64,000 nt of DNA from Chenopodium formosanum (GCA_024500155.1 CM044880.1:11734379-11798378); one strand, 5' to 3'; counted from the first letter of the stretch, positions 24,771-37,669 are shown. The notes: a model not told the origin generated them from the sequence alone. Numbers and translations: made by a program.

Positions 24771-26175
24771 ACATTATGTGCAACTATTTTAAAACTAATC
24801 ATACTCCCTTCTTCTTCCACCAATCCCCCACTGTCTTCTTCTTCCACCAATCCCCCACTGTCTTCTCTGCCGCAACCAACAATCCACCTTCCTCCTCCTG
24901 CCCCTCAACTATCTTCAACTCTATCCTTTTTAGATGCTTTAAAATCCAAATCTAAATCTCCTATCTCCACATCCCTTGCAGCCACTACCCCTCCTGACTC
25001 CTTTGATGCTTCAAAGGAAGTATTCATCCCTATTGAATCCAGTGAATATGAAGCCCTTTGTGACGATTGGTCAACCTCAATCATTTCCAAACCTTGTGGG
25101 AAATCATTCTCAACTGAATTCTTTACTGAAAGTATCACCAATCTGTGGAAACCAAAAGCAAAAGCTCCCTCCTTTCCCATTGGAAAGGGGTTCTTCATTA
25201 CCAAATTTAGCCTCATTGAGGACTTTGATCGAATCCTCAATTCGGGACCCTGGTTTCTAAACGGTACATTTATCTCAATCGAAAAATGGAAGCCAGGATT
25301 CAGACCGTCTCTTGCGGCCCAGAATAAGACAGCAATTTGGGTCGAATTAAATGAGCTGCCAGCGGAATTAAACAATCACGCGATGCTATCAAAAATTGGA
25401 AACTCCATTGGTACCTTCGTAAAGAGAGATACTTCTAGAGGCATCAACTGTCTACGGATGGCCAAAATCCTGGTTCTTATAAACGATGATCAGCCCAGGA
25501 AAAGCCACATTTGGCTAGGTAACTTAAAACAGGGGATTTCCTACAAGGAAATTCAGCAAAGGCAATCAGGAAACTCCAAGCATAATAGTACAACTCCATC
25601 CAATAAAGAGGACTTGGCTACGGCGGCCTCATCAGGCAAGGTTGTTCAATCAAAAAGCAGCCGGAAAATTGTAGGCAATGATGTTGCTCAGACGTCGTCA
25701 AATGAACAATGGCAGATTGTTACTAAAAAAAGTAATTCTTTGGCTCCATTATCCACTGGATATCCAGGGTAGCAAATGTGGGACCCCCGGAAAAAGAATC
25801 CCAATTCTTCGGGGGTAAATAAGAAAACACCAACAAAAACGACAAATTCCTTTCATTTGTTGCAAATAGAAAATGAAGAGAGTGGGGCCTCTAAAGAGTT
25901 CATTCCCTCTGACTCCACCCTTACCCTTCTGAACAAAAAATCTTTCCAAAATCCATCCTTAACCCTTACCGAAGCTCTTTTCAGGTTCTTCGCTGAGCAA
26001 CGCCGCCTACTCTCGCCCTGTCATCTCCAATGTCTTCTCAACCAGACCTCTCTCACCTTCCCCATAACCGGCTCTATTCAAATTTCAAAACCCATACTCC
26101 TCTTTACCCAGATAACTCTACCTTCTTCTCAAAAAAACCCTCTCATCTTGAATCCCTCAAACCATCACCCAGAAA
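24771..26175 (+). pseudogene. LINE ORF1, DUF4283-type, with a TAG stop
   Basis: The plus-strand frame open through 24900-25772 encodes a plant LINE ORF1. Its DUF4283 core shows KGFFITKFSLIEDFDRIL, NSGPWFLNGTFISIEKW and TAIWVELNELPAELNN. The first in-frame ATG is at 25383, in the middle of the domain, so the true start is missing. A 27-bp direct repeat near 24808-24861 duplicates nine codons at the N-terminal side. A TAG at 25770 interrupts the frame, and the same frame goes on into a NSFHLLQIENEE segment usual for these proteins. I see no CCHC zinc knuckle, which many relatives have after the DUF4283 domain. Confidence 0.7.
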
Positions 26176-29100
26176 ATGGAAAAAACCAAAAACAACGAGA
26201 GAACAGCCGCTCTGATCAGACAAATTCAGCGCCACAACACAAAACACAGTCCAATCACCGTGAAACCATCGCCGGAGAGAAACATCATCACCTGGACCAA
26301 ACCCAAATTCTCTGTAGCGGAATCGCTAATCAACCTGCAATCCTTCTTTGTACAGGATATTCTCGGAAATTGGCACTCTCTGATGCCGGGGGTGGTGAGA
26401 CAAATCTTGCTAGACCCAGCGGGAATTGCTCCGATGTTTACCAATCTGAAGACCGGGGACCTATCCGACCCGCGTGTCCTGGTACCGGCGCACGTGCCAT
26501 CCATAGCAGATGTCACACTGATGTGCGAGCCGTTGGGGATCCTGCTCAAGTGGTGGATCAACGAATTGCAAAAAGTGTACTCCGGGATGGTCATGCCTTG
26601 GGAACTCCAATTGCTAGCCGATCCGGAGCCCGTGCTTCCCAAAGAAAGAAAGGCGCTGTCGATTACCGAAGATTGGCTAGTGGTTCAGTCCGTAAACGGA
26701 ACAAACAATGTGAAATGGCTCCATCTTGTTCGGGAGGCGACCCAAATCCAGCTCCACTGTGGGTGGGGGACGAAGAAAAACTCCAACATCGAAATGTCGG
26801 GCATCAAGGTGAAGAAAAACACCCTGGAGAAGTTCAGCCATTACTCCGGTCAGTATGTGACTCTAGACAACGACGCTGCCTTCGAGACGAAGGTGGAGAT
26901 GACGAAATATCCTGCCATGAAACCCGGGATGTCAATGCTCCTTTGGAATGCTAGGGGGATCGCTCGTCGGGGGTTCAAAAAGAATTTCCGACAACTTCTT
27001 AAGGACCACGACCCGGAGATAGTGATTCTTACCGAAACAAAAGTGAAAAAATCAGGGGTGGAGGAGATAATTCGCACTCTGCCTTTCAATTCATTCGAAG
27101 TAGTCGATCCTGTTGGGCTGTCGGGAGGAATTCTGATCCTCTGGAATAGCGGGGTGAATAACATCACCACTGTTTCAAAAGATAGGCGTTTCATTCACGC
27201 CGTAGTCCAGGTACAAAATAAACACCCATTTTTTATTTCGGTCATTTATGCAAGTACTTGTTTTAAAGCTAGACTAGAATTATGGGATGATCTTTTAAAT
27301 TTCGCGCCTCATATTTCCCTCCCTTGGTTAGTCTGTGGCGACTTTAACGAAATTGCTTTTGCTCACGAGAAATGGGGTGGAAATCCACATCCCATAGCTC
27401 AAATGCAAGCATATAAGGAAACTATGGACAAATGTAATTTAATTGATCTCGGGTATACGGGTCATAAATTCACTTGGTTCAACAAAAGGAGAAACTCTCC
27501 TATTTTCGAAAGACTTGACAGATTTTGGGCAACCCCTTCTTGGATCCAATCATTTCAAGAATCGGTAGTTCAAAATTTGCCAAGAATGTCCTCGGATCAC
27601 AACCCTCTTATTTTAACCCTTGAAAAACGGGTTGATACACCGGGTCAGAAACCGTTTCATTTTGAGCCCATGTGGTTGTATGAATCGGAGTTTCAGCCAT
27701 TTGTTACAAATGAGTGGGCTGTGATCCACTCCTCCTTGCCTTCTAAACTTAATGATTTGGCCATCTCCCTTTCTAATTGGGCTGCCATTCATGTTGGCTC
27801 GATCCAAAAGAAAATTAGGAGAATAAAAGCAAGAATTGAGGGGGCCCAATTGGCCTTCCAAAATAACCCTCTCAATGCTTTCTTTTTTGATCTGGAAAAA
27901 TCATTAAATGATGAGTTATATCGTCTTTTAGAGCAGGAGGAAATGTTTTGGGCTGCTAGGGCCCGAACGGACTGGTTAATAAACGGAGATAGAAATACTA
28001 AGTTTTTCCATCTCTCTTCAACTATCCGTAAAAAAAAGCAGTAAAATTTCAGCTCTTAAAAATGAGGTGGGGGAATGGATTGCCGAGCCCCTCCAAATTC
28101 ATGATCATATAATACATCATTTCAAATCACTTTTCACTTCTGAAAATATTCAGCTTCCTTCTCCTCCTATCTCCACTGAAGCTATCTCTTGCTCTGTCAT
28201 TCCCTCTCTCACCGAACTCACGGAGGCTGTATTCTCCATTGGGCCTTTGAAAGCTCCTGGAGAAGATGGTTTCCACGCCATCTTTTTCCAAAAAATGTGG
28301 GACACAATTCATCATGAATGTTTCCAATTAATCTCTTCAATATTCACCTCAAAAGTTGTTCCCCATCACTTAAATAAAACGATTATTTGTTTAATTCCAA
28401 AAATCCAAAATCCCACAAATATTTCAAGCTTTCGCCCTATAAGCCTAGTCAATTGTTGCTACAAGTTTGTGTCAAAAATTTTGGTCAATCGAATCAGGCC
28501 CCATCTTCATTCAATCATCTCCCCGAATCAGAATAGTTTTCTACCCGAACGTGGTACGGAAATAAATTACATTATTGCTTCCGAAATAATCCATTCCATG
28601 GGAAAAAAGAAAAAGGGGAGAAAAGGGTTTTTCGCTCTAAAAATTGATCTTGAGAAAGCTTACGATAGATTGGAATGGCCCTTCATTAGACATTGCCTTC
28701 TCTATTTCAATTTTTCTATCAAAACGATTGATCTTATCATGAGTTGTGTCACTTCGGTTTCCTCCTCACTCCTTATTAATAGGCGCTTGTCTCAATCCTT
28801 TAACCCCTCTAGAGGGTTGAGACAAGGTGACCCCCTCTCTCCCTACCTCTTTATTATTTGCATGGAATACCTTTCGAGGCTAATCCATAAAGATTGTACA
28901 AACAATCATTGGAGTCCATTCCGATTTAGAGGTGGGAAAACAAGCATTTCTCACTTACTATTTGCGGATGATGTCCTTTTATTTGGCCAAACAAATAAGA
29001 AAACCCTTCATTCCTTGTCAAAAACTCTTTCTCATTTCTTTGGAATTTCCGGGCAAAAAATGAATGATCAAAAAAGTTCCATTCTCTTTTCTCCTAACAC

Positions 29101-31039
29101 CCCCCAATCGATGATTGATGAGTTCGAGCAGCAACTTAATATCACTGCCACTTCGGACTTAGGGAAGTACCTTGGATTTCCACTATCTTCCAAGAAGCCT
29201 TCCAAGAGAAACCTGCAATTGGTGGTTGATAAGCTAGGCTCTAAGCTTGCTGCGTGGAAGAGTAATACTCTATCCAAATCTGGAAGACAACTTCTTATTC
29301 AATCTTCCCTTCAGTCCATCCCGAGGTACTCCATGCAATGCATTCTATTTCCCCAGTATATGAACAAGCAACTCGATTCCATCTGCTCAAATTTCCTGTG
29401 GGGGAGTAAGTCTGAAAAAAGAAAAATAAGTTGGGTTTCGTGGGATAAGGTTTGCAGGCCTAAAGAGCAAGGTGGGCTGGGCTTTGTGAAGCATGATGAG
29501 CTGAATAAAATATCTCTAACAAAATTGTGTTGGTCAGTCTATAATAACAAAGGTTGGGCAGCTCATTTAATTAGAGAAATATACATTGATTCCAAACGAA
29601 ATCCCTCTTCATTCGGCAAGGGCTCTTTCATTTGGAAAGGAATAGGAAAAGTGTGGTCTATTTTCCAATCAAGCATTGTTTGGAATGTTGGGGAGGGGAC
29701 CAGTATTGACTTGTGGGATGATAGGTGGCTGCTTAATCTTCCTTTAAGGCACTTCCTGGTGGGCCCCATCGACCTTCATGCCATTAATCTTCCCCTTTCT
29801 GTAATCAAACAAGTCACAAAAAGCCAATTACAAACACTCCTTTCCTTTGAAATTTCTGATCATTTATTCGAGCTTATACAATCTGTTTCATTCTCTCAAA
29901 GTCCAGACACTCACTTCTCAACCTGGTCCTTCAAGGGCAAATTTGATTCTAAGAAAGAAAAATTGTTTATTCAAGGAGCTGCTAATCTTCTCTCTCCTGA
30001 TATGGACTGGAACCTCATTTGGAGAGCAACTACTCTCCCAAAGATAAAGTCATTTATGTGGCTATTAGCTTGGGATAAAATAGCCCATAGGAAAAATTTG
30101 CACCTTAGAAAGGCAGCCACCTCCCCCAAGTGTTCCTTCTGCCCAGACCAGGATGAAGACTGTAATCACATCTTCATTGAATGTGTGAGAGCAAAAGAAT
30201 TATGGGAAAAAATTCCTTGCCCATTCACCATTCGGAACAATTTAGGATGGATTGATTGGCTCTCTACCAATCTCAGAAATAACAAAATCACCAAATGGTC
30301 GATCCCTTGGAATGTCATATTCTGTTTTGCACTTTGGAACATTTGGCTGAGGCGAAATGCTTGGTCAATCTTAAACACAAACACACCCCTCCCATCTTCA
30401 ATCAATCAGTGTATTTGGGCTGCTTCAGAATTCTACTTCTCCTTGAGGTCTAATTCTGAAAGCCGAAAGCCCATCTCAAGCCACTGGTTTCCTCCTCCCT
30501 CCAACTTCTTCAAAATTAATTGTGATGCTTCCTTTCTTCCCTCCTCCAAGGAGGTTGGGTGTGCTGTTGTGTGTAGAGATAATTCGGGTAAATGGATTGA
30601 AGGACAAACCTGGAAAGGGTACCTGCCTACAAGTCATGATGCCGAATTAAAAGCTATTGAACTAGCTCTTATGCTAGTTAAAATAAGAGGATGGATCAAT
30701 GTGATAATATGCTCAGATGCTAGACAAGCAGTGCTGGAAGTTAACTCCATTGATTGTGTATCTAATGCTCCCTCCTTACTAACTCATTGCAGGGACCTCA
30801 GAATGGAGCTCCATCAGGATATGCTCTTTGAAAGTAGGAGCAGCAACTGTCTGGCTGATGAACTAGCTAAAGATGCAAGAGCCAACTTGGAAAGATTGAA
30901 TGAAATTTGTATTTGGAATCAACCACCTTTTGTTTGTAATGCTACTTATGTGAAAGACCTTAACTTTTGTGCTGAGAACTCTCCTCTTTTGACCGGTGAT
31001 ATAACACCAAGTTTGGCCTGTAACTTAACTAGTACTTAA
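26176..31039 (+). pseudogene. LINE ORF2: endonuclease, RT, RNase H, one frameshift
   Basis: ORF2 copies the element by target-primed reverse transcription. The frame 26176-28044 starts with about 245 residues of unrecognised sequence. It then enters an APE-type endonuclease from about 26929 (MLLWNARGIAR, ILTETK, CGDFNE, SDHNPL). A frameshift in an eight-A run near 28030 ends that frame. The +2 frame continues to 31039 with the reverse transcriptase (FRPISLVNCCYKFVSKILV, LRQGDPLSPYLF, FADD at about 28966), a zinc-binding stretch (CSFCPDQDEDCNHIFIEC) and RNase H (INCDASF, HDAELKAIELAL, SDARQAV, NCLADELAKDA). Apart from this one shift, every motif is intact. Confidence 0.88.
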
Positions 31040-31072
31040 TGAATGCATCCTTATTGTCAAAAAAAAAAAAAA

Positions 31073-31222
31073 GACACTATGTAGTACTCTGTAGAATCCG
31101 TACTTTTTAAAAACATTGAAATTCTATATGTTAACCTGTGAAAGGTAAAGTAAAAAATCTTTTAACGGTTAAATATTGGATGGAGTCTTCTAAATTTCTC
31201 TCTATATAGTTGTTATTTTTAG

Positions 31223-31261
<39 letters not shown>

Positions 31262-31835
31262 AAAACAAAAAATATAATGAGCTCTAGTTTAATTTGTGTG
31301 GATGAGTATATTATTAATATCAGTATTTTATATAATTTTTGCTAGTGTGAACTTAAACATATTTGCAATTAAAGATTTGCAATATTGTACGTAACGGAGA
31401 ATAATGTTATGAAATGAAAGGTGTAATATTTAATAATTTTTAATTTTTTTTAATACTTGTAATAAAGATTTAGGGTGTTTTTTACTAACCTGATTTTCAT
31501 TAATCTAAACTTATTAAAACTTATTTTAGTTGTAATTTGAACTTAGGTAACTCTTATTAGAAAATAAAGTTAACAAAACATGCCTTTACTAGGTGTTATA
31601 TATGGTACTATTAAAAAAAAAGGTGTTATATATGGTAAAGGCTAAAAAACAAAATATTTAATGACATGAAATTTAAATAAATATTGGGATGATTTATATG
31701 GAAAATGTACTGTAATTTTTTATTTAGAAACAAAAACTTAGTTTGGGACATTAAGAACCCATACCAGCCCTTAATAATGAGACGGAAGGAGTACTCCGTT
31801 GTATATAAGATTAAGAAGTAAAAAAAATGAGTTAC
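31073..31835. other. Intron 1 of kinase A, distal part
   Basis: AT-rich intron sequence between the LINE and exon 1. It includes a run of about 37 A (31224-31260) and parts resembling 42630-42900 in copy B (TTGGAATTCTATATG). No separate gene is visible. Confidence 0.5.
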
Positions 31836-31980
31836 CAGTTATGTCCCGTCCATCTGTAAGGTGCCTCCTTTGATGCCGGTAGTGATGAATGCCTTGTGGT
31901 TTGGTAGTGGTGACGACAGTGGTCGCGGTGGTGCCAAGAAATAGAACCAAACGTATAATACAAGTATTGAGTTTCAGCAT
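31836..31980 (-). CDS. Kinase A exon 1 (signal peptide)
   Basis: This minus-strand exon encodes a start Met, a hydrophobic stretch (IIRLVLFLGTTATTVVT) that fits a secretion signal, and a basic segment, ending DIT plus one base before a GTAAC donor. That phase exactly accepts exon 2 of copy A, which opens with two bases and gives DITGFISIDCG; GFISIDCG is the usual start of the malectin-like region in this family. An almost identical exon with the same phase lies upstream of copy B. The link would create a 9.9-kb intron 1 (21962-31835). A further upstream in-frame ATG at 32043 is less likely, because it would place 21 residues before the hydrophobic core. The link is strong inference without transcript data. 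Confidence 0.75.
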
Positions 31981-32390
31981 TGTATAAGAGCTGATGAACT
32001 TGTAAAATCGATATGTTAAAGAATTTGGGAATGGGCTTAACATTCATAAACTGGCGGAAGTGAAGTCAGCCCTTGAGTCAATGAGTAAATTTTCAAGGAC
32101 TAGAATGGCCCAAGATACAACCTGTGAATTTTTGTTTTAGGTTGTTGTAGGTCACACCAATTTGCATGCAACTTGACCAACTTGAACCAAAATATTTTTT
32201 GTTTTTGGTACGACTAAATTTGGCTCCTTCCCAAAACAATAATACCTCTATTTATTTTTGGTGTCTTTAATTAAAAAAGGAAAAAAAAATTAGTTTTAGT
32301 AATCTCAAAGTTTTGTTTTAAATAATTTCAACTTTGGATCAATTTTAAATAACCCAAAATTTGAAGGTATTCATTTTTATTAATGGGCAA
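31981..32390 (-). promoter_or_regulatory. Kinase A upstream region
   Basis: These 400 bases are closely matched by 43098-43583 upstream of kinase B, including the stretch with GGTTGTTGTAGGTCACACCA. A single TTTTTATTA (32374-32382) is followed by ATGGGCAATTCTAAA. It is the empty form of the site filled by two Mutator-like elements near copy B. Confidence 0.55.
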
Positions 32391-32462
32391 TTCTAAATGG
32401 TGACCTTCAAGATTTGCAAATTTTGACAATTAGTTTTAGGATTCAAGATTCGCAAATTTTGC

Positions 32463-32640
32463 TGTGTAAGTAATAGCCGGGCTCAGCTCAATTGAACTAT
32501 TATCAGATTCTATTATTGAGTTTCTTTCAATTCTGTAACAATGTGACTCATTGTTGGTCTTTCTACAGCAGTCAGCTTAGCACATGTTGCAGTCTTTTGT
32601 CGACGATGCTCCAAATGTCCCCTCTTTCAGTTGTTTTGCA
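32463..32640 (-). pseudogene. Kinase 3' relic downstream of copy B
   Basis: This is a shorter, more eroded version of the relic at 17040-17455. It shares the end sequence GCTGTGTAAGTAATAGCCGG and the segments for a TAVERPTMSHIVTELK-like stretch, with deletions. It cannot encode protein. Confidence 0.6.
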
Positions 32641-33176
32641 GGTTTAAATTTTGCAAGGCTTAAGTTTTGCAGGCTTAAATTTTGAATGGATCACATAATT
32701 GTGTCTAGTTTGTTAAGATGGTTGGTTTACTATTAGATGCTTCTAAAACCTTCAGGCATACGCTTTCAATGACAGAGATGTACTATTTGTGTAAATATAA
32801 CATTTCATTAAGAGAGGGTAACATTCGAATATTTCGAAACCTCTTAATAACTGTGACATCTTTAGGGTCTGTGGTGCATATTGGGAATGCAGAGGATTGT
32901 ACTATGGATCAATGCAAATTGACTGGTAAAATGAAAACCTTCCTGCTTCCACTGTCGTGACTTTGCCACTCGTTTAGTAATCTATCGCGGAGATCTAATT
33001 AGCTATTAAGCCTGCACAGCCACCAAAGAAAAAAGAAACCAGCATATGTATTTTTGTAATCTGATTCCACATCACAAAAACTATAGGTAAGCAATGAAAG
33101 TTATGCAACACGGCTGAAATAGGAAGAAATATGTCTGCAATGCAATTTAGCAAATAACAAATCATGTGACTTATTG

Positions 33177-36100
33177 TTATCTTACTTCTGGAGCCATTTC
33201 TGTGTTCGCGGTCATTAGGCGCATTTCTGTTGAATCATCAGGAACTGTTGTATCATGTTCAGTGTTCATCTCCATAGCTAAGCACTCTTTCAATTCAGTG
33301 ACAATCTGATTCATCGTTGGCCTTTTCATTACAGTTCTCTTCACACACGCCATAGCTATATCTATTACCCTCCAAACAGAATTCGTGTTCTGAACTTCCT
33401 GCAATCTTTCATCCAATATTTCCCTCAAATCCCCCGTTTCAAGAATGGGGATCACCCATTGAACCAACGTTATAACTTTTTCTTGAATATTCACCGTTGC
33501 CTCTTTACCTGTGATCAACTCCAATAGAACCACCCCAAAACTGTATACATCAGTCTTCTCTTTCAACTGCTGGGTTTCTTGATACCTAAACAAAGAGAAT
33601 TGTTAATATATTTATACATCACTCTCAATAAATCCTAGCATGCTTTGGTTTCAAAATTCATTAATTTTTTCATATACACTAGATTATAATCAGAACACAT
33701 GTTCTTAATGGTATTAGCTGCTTAATATGTAAATCAATAAACAAGTATGAGGTATACATAAATGAACTGCTAATGCCATAAACGGTTAAATGTGATCAGT
33801 CATCAGTTTGATCCTATTGTCCAAATTCCAGGGAGGTTTTATCTTGTCTAGCCTTTTTTATATCCAAAAACATTGCATAATAAAGGGCTAGGTTTTAGGA
33901 TGTGCTTACTGAGGATCGAGATAACCTGGTGTACCGATCACTCTTGTTGATACATGGGTTCTATTTTCATCTGGGAAAATTTTGGACATACCAAAATCTG
34001 CTATCTTTGCCTGGAGATTTTCATCTAATAAGATATTTTGCGTTTTCACATCTCTGTGGACTACAGGGGGTCTGCAACCGTTGTGTAAGTATTCCAGTCC
34101 TACAATTAAGATTATGTTTAAACAATGTCATGATTTAACATAGCTTGATATAAACAATAATTTCCGAACAAAAATTTAAGTATACATATACTGATATACT
34201 GCTTGCTGACCTTGTGCAGAATCTAATGCTATCTGGAGCCTCAATTTCCAACTTAGTGGCTTCGAAGCTGGTAGAAACAAATAATGAAGAGCACCATGAA
34301 TTTCCCATAACACAAAATTTATAAGACTTATATAACAATTAATGCAACAAATTTAGCAAGGTATACAACATACCTGAGAGATTAGACTGCAAGTTTCCAC
34401 CAGCCATATATTCATAAACTAGAGCTAAGGTTGCTTCTTCTTCACAATATCCAATTAGAGAAACCAAGTTTTTATGACGAATGTCCATTAAGAGTTCAAC
34501 CTGTTGTTAAAATGAACGCGGATCAATTAGGAAAAAAAAAAAGGCAGCCATGACCATAGTCCATAGATATTCAATTTCCAACTTTTTCTGATCAAACCTC
34601 TGTTGTGAATTGTTCAGAAGCGAAGATTGATTGAGACAACATTTTAACAGCCACTTCCGTGTCATCATTTAGGCAACCATAGTAAACTACTCCAAACCCA
34701 CCCCTTCCTAGTTCTCTCTGGAAGGTATTAGTCATGCTTGTTAGCTCGGAATTAGTAAACCGTTTGAATTCACCCTTCCTTTTGCCGTGGTATGGACTTG
34801 GTCTTTCATACAGTCTGTGAATAAAAGTTCACTCATTAATTAAAGAATCCGAAGAGTATCATGATTTAAATCACATCATCATTTAGTAATGTACTTAACA
34901 TATGCGGAATTGTACCTAGCAATACGTTTCTTGTATATAAAACAAATGATGAAACCTGCAGCAAGTAGAACCAATAAAGCAGAAATTGATGCTACATGAG
35001 CTACGAGTGCTTTACTTTTCTTCTTCTTCAAAGTACAGGATTTGCTCGAACATAGACCTGGAATGTTTTCCATACTTAACTCGGCCAAAACAACGTAAAC
35101 AAGTCAGAGACATATGCTTATGGGAAGGGGAATTGTCAAAGAGAGAAAGCTATAAGCTCGTAAATATCTTTTGATAATAATACCTTAAAGACAGAGTTCC
35201 TGCTGCAGATTTTTCTAGCAGTAGCTCAGGAACTGAACCTATGAAGTTATTTTTTGAAATGTTTCTGCAAACAGTGATTGTCTTAATACTTTCACATACT
35301 TTGAACATATTATGTACCCCTGTCTGAATTTAGCTGTCACTTTGCTGGTCAATTACGCCATCATAGTCACAATTAATTTCAGATGGAGGGAGCTGAAAGG
35401 AGAAGAAAGCGAAAGATGGAATGAAAAGTAAACGGACAAGGTTTTTAACATTGGCAAGTCTGCAAGAAGCTCAGGTATCATCCCAGTGAGGTTGTTGTCT
35501 GACAAATCCCTATAATTAACCGATATTATTCATAAATAAGAAGCTTGAAATGACTGAAATCATGCAGACCTCAAATCAAAACACATTTTCAAAAACTTAC
35601 AAGATTTGTAACGATGTAAGACCAGCAAATGATGCTGCAATATGTCCTGTAAGTCCTTTTGAACTAAGATTCCTGATCACAAAATTGAACAAATTAACTT
35701 CAGAATTCGTTAATTACCAATTGAACAATACGAATAGCTGAAAGCTACTAAAACAAGAAGTACAATCATAGGTTCTCAGCTAGCTAGCTAGCTTCAAATC
35801 TTACACTGAAGTTATTCTGGCGAAATTGGAACTGTCATAGTTGCAGACAACACCAACCCATGAGTAACTCTTTGGAAAGCAAGGATCCCCTTGCCAATCG
35901 TTCATCCGCTTATAGAATGACTTGATTTTGTTGAGAACAAGAACTAATTCAAGTGTAACCAATTGAAATCATATTAAAAGACAAACATTCACTAATCATT
36001 CTGCGATAATGATAGATTGTGTGGTTAAAAAATTACCATCGGCTGCATCAGTGGACAGTTCTGAAATTTTTTTGACAGTAAACACTTCAAAGGCATTCAA

Positions 36101-37245
36101 TATTGGAGGAAGGGTAGAATTCTTTGTACTTTGGATGGTAATATTAAGATAGGAGTCAGTAATTGGTTTCGGGTTGAAAATGGTTGTAGATTGTAAGTAA
36201 GGCAGTGTAACGATTTTGGATTGTTGCACGCCATTTAAAGTGATAAAAAGTTCCCTGACTTCTCCTTTAGGAAGTTCTGAAATCTCAGCAACATGGAGGA
36301 AGAAGTAAAATCCTGTGCTTTTAAGATCTGTTTCTTGGTTGTAGAATAATTCTATAGATTGATTAAGATCTGTTGGTACTAAGGCTACTTTCATAACTGG
36401 TGATGGCAATAAATAGTCATCCGAGACAACTTTGGACGTGGTCTGAATGAAGCTCCCTGAAGTTGGGTATTTATGTGTCCAAATGCGATCAAAGACATCA
36501 TCCTTGTATCTGAAACAAAGATTAGCCCCAAAATCATAGAATATAATGAAGGTTATAGACTTATAGTTATACTATATAGTTTCCTTTTTTGAGGTTATAA
36601 ACTCTACTTGTACTTGTTCAAACTGACTATCATCCATTTTCAATGCAATTTATGTATTACAGTTAATAGTAAAAAAAAATAAAAAGAAACCCATATGCTG
36701 AACTTACCTTATTTTATTCGAGTTCAATGAATAGTACTTCCGACGAAGAAGATCAAACGAGCCAGAGTCTCTTTTATAGATGGAGTCAGGTAGAAGCCTT
36801 AGTTCTAATCCAGATATAAAAGGTGTTCCTGAATCTGTATTCACGAGGCAGACATACAAGAAATCAGTGGATGGTGTGTGTATGATTTCTTTCCTCACTC
36901 TGTCAGATGAACTATCAAATTTCACAGTGTCCCATAAATCAACCCCAAGGAGTAGATCAAATGTTGGAGGTTCATCCAAGTAATCGTAGTTTCCATACAA
37001 AAAATAAGCTCTGATCAAATAGTTTCTGCCTTTCCCTTGAGATGGTTTCAAAGTGTAGCAGTTCTTGGTTCCTTCAGGAAAGCTTCTGAGATTTGTGTAC
37101 TGCTGCTTGAAGCTGTCTGATTTGTATTCTGGAAGAATGTCCATATTTATTCCGCTGTCAATATAATGTTCATCTGGTGTGTAATACAATGTTGTAACAC
37201 TATCTGTGTAGCTTGCATTTGTCCCACAATCAATGCTTATGAATC
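33177..37245 (-). CDS. LRR-I malectin-like receptor kinase B, exons 2-13
   Basis: This is a paralogue of copy A with the same exon plan: 37245-36708, 36509-36037, 35943-35805, 35672-35601, 35509-35438, 35264-35184, 35074-34916, 34814-34598, 34500-34374, 34267-34211, 34099-33910 and 33585-33177. All borders are GT-AG and every phase fits. For the seventh of these the acceptor must be the AG at 35076-35075, since the alternative a few bases upstream would bring a stop into frame. Joined to exon 1 at 42959-43097 the product is 890 residues: signal peptide, malectin-like ectodomain, GDPC motif, LRRs, a membrane span (ISALLVLLAAGFIICFIY) and an RD kinase (GRGGFGVVY, HRDVK, DFG). It shares DPQY in place of DPEY. 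VMKRPTM replaces the usual MERPTM. It appears intact. Confidence 0.9.
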
Positions 37246-37328
37246 CTATTACCAGTCAACATAAAATTAACAGCAGATTTGTTAAAATATTTGCTACAAA
37301 TTGTTAGCATTTGTCCCAATTGTTAGTA

Positions 37329-37588
37329 CTCCTTTTGTCCTAGATAATCTTTTTGCTTCATTTGACTTTTCATGGTCTCCTAAACACGTGTTTGAACGTA
37401 TATATCTCTATTTCTATTTGAATAAAAATTATAAAATTTTGAATTTAATAAAAATATACAATGAAATTATTCTAACAAATACCCACATAAAAATATTATC
37501 ACTACAAATTAATGAGGATTCATGGTCAAATTTTTATAAGCTTGACCCTTTTATTTGGAATTGGGCTAAAAATAAGAGACGGAGGGAG
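37329..37588. mobile_element. Stowaway MITE in intron 1 of copy B
   Basis: The ends are CTCCTTTTGTCCTAG and the inverse-type GAGACGGAGGGAG, with TA on both sides. Copies A and C lack it. It lies within a few bases of the point where copy A has its own MITE. Confidence 0.75.
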
Positions 37589-37669
37589 TAGTTAGTTAAC
37601 TCCTACTCTATAGGACTCTATAGGAATATGTTATCTTAATAAGTGATAATATAGTTTGTGTTAGTAGAA

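Larger units (their letters stand above)
24771..31072 (+). mobile_element. L1-type LINE inserted in intron 1 of kinase A
   Basis: This is a nearly complete non-LTR retrotransposon, antisense to the host kinase gene. It has a DUF4283-type ORF1, then an ORF2 with AP endonuclease, reverse transcriptase, zinc-binding and RNase H domains, and a short poly(A) tail at about 31059-31072. No ATG opens ORF1 in frame, so the 5' end is probably truncated. A short ACACTA occurs just before 24771 and just after the tail and may be the target duplication, but it is too short to be sure. Few disabling changes suggest a recent insertion. Confidence 0.8.

Noticed and set aside
24905..25375. Minus-strand frame of 156 residues
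   Set aside because: It is antisense to the LINE ORF1 DUF4283 region, which has the recognisable motifs.
25776..26954. Plus-strand frame of 392 residues
   Set aside because: Only its first part continues ORF1. The rest lies in a frame overlapping ORF2 with no domain.
31836..32043. Independent small secreted protein gene
   Set aside because: Considered because it has a signal peptide. The exact phase match to exon 2 of the kinases and the duplicated copy upstream of B make an exon 1 role more likely.
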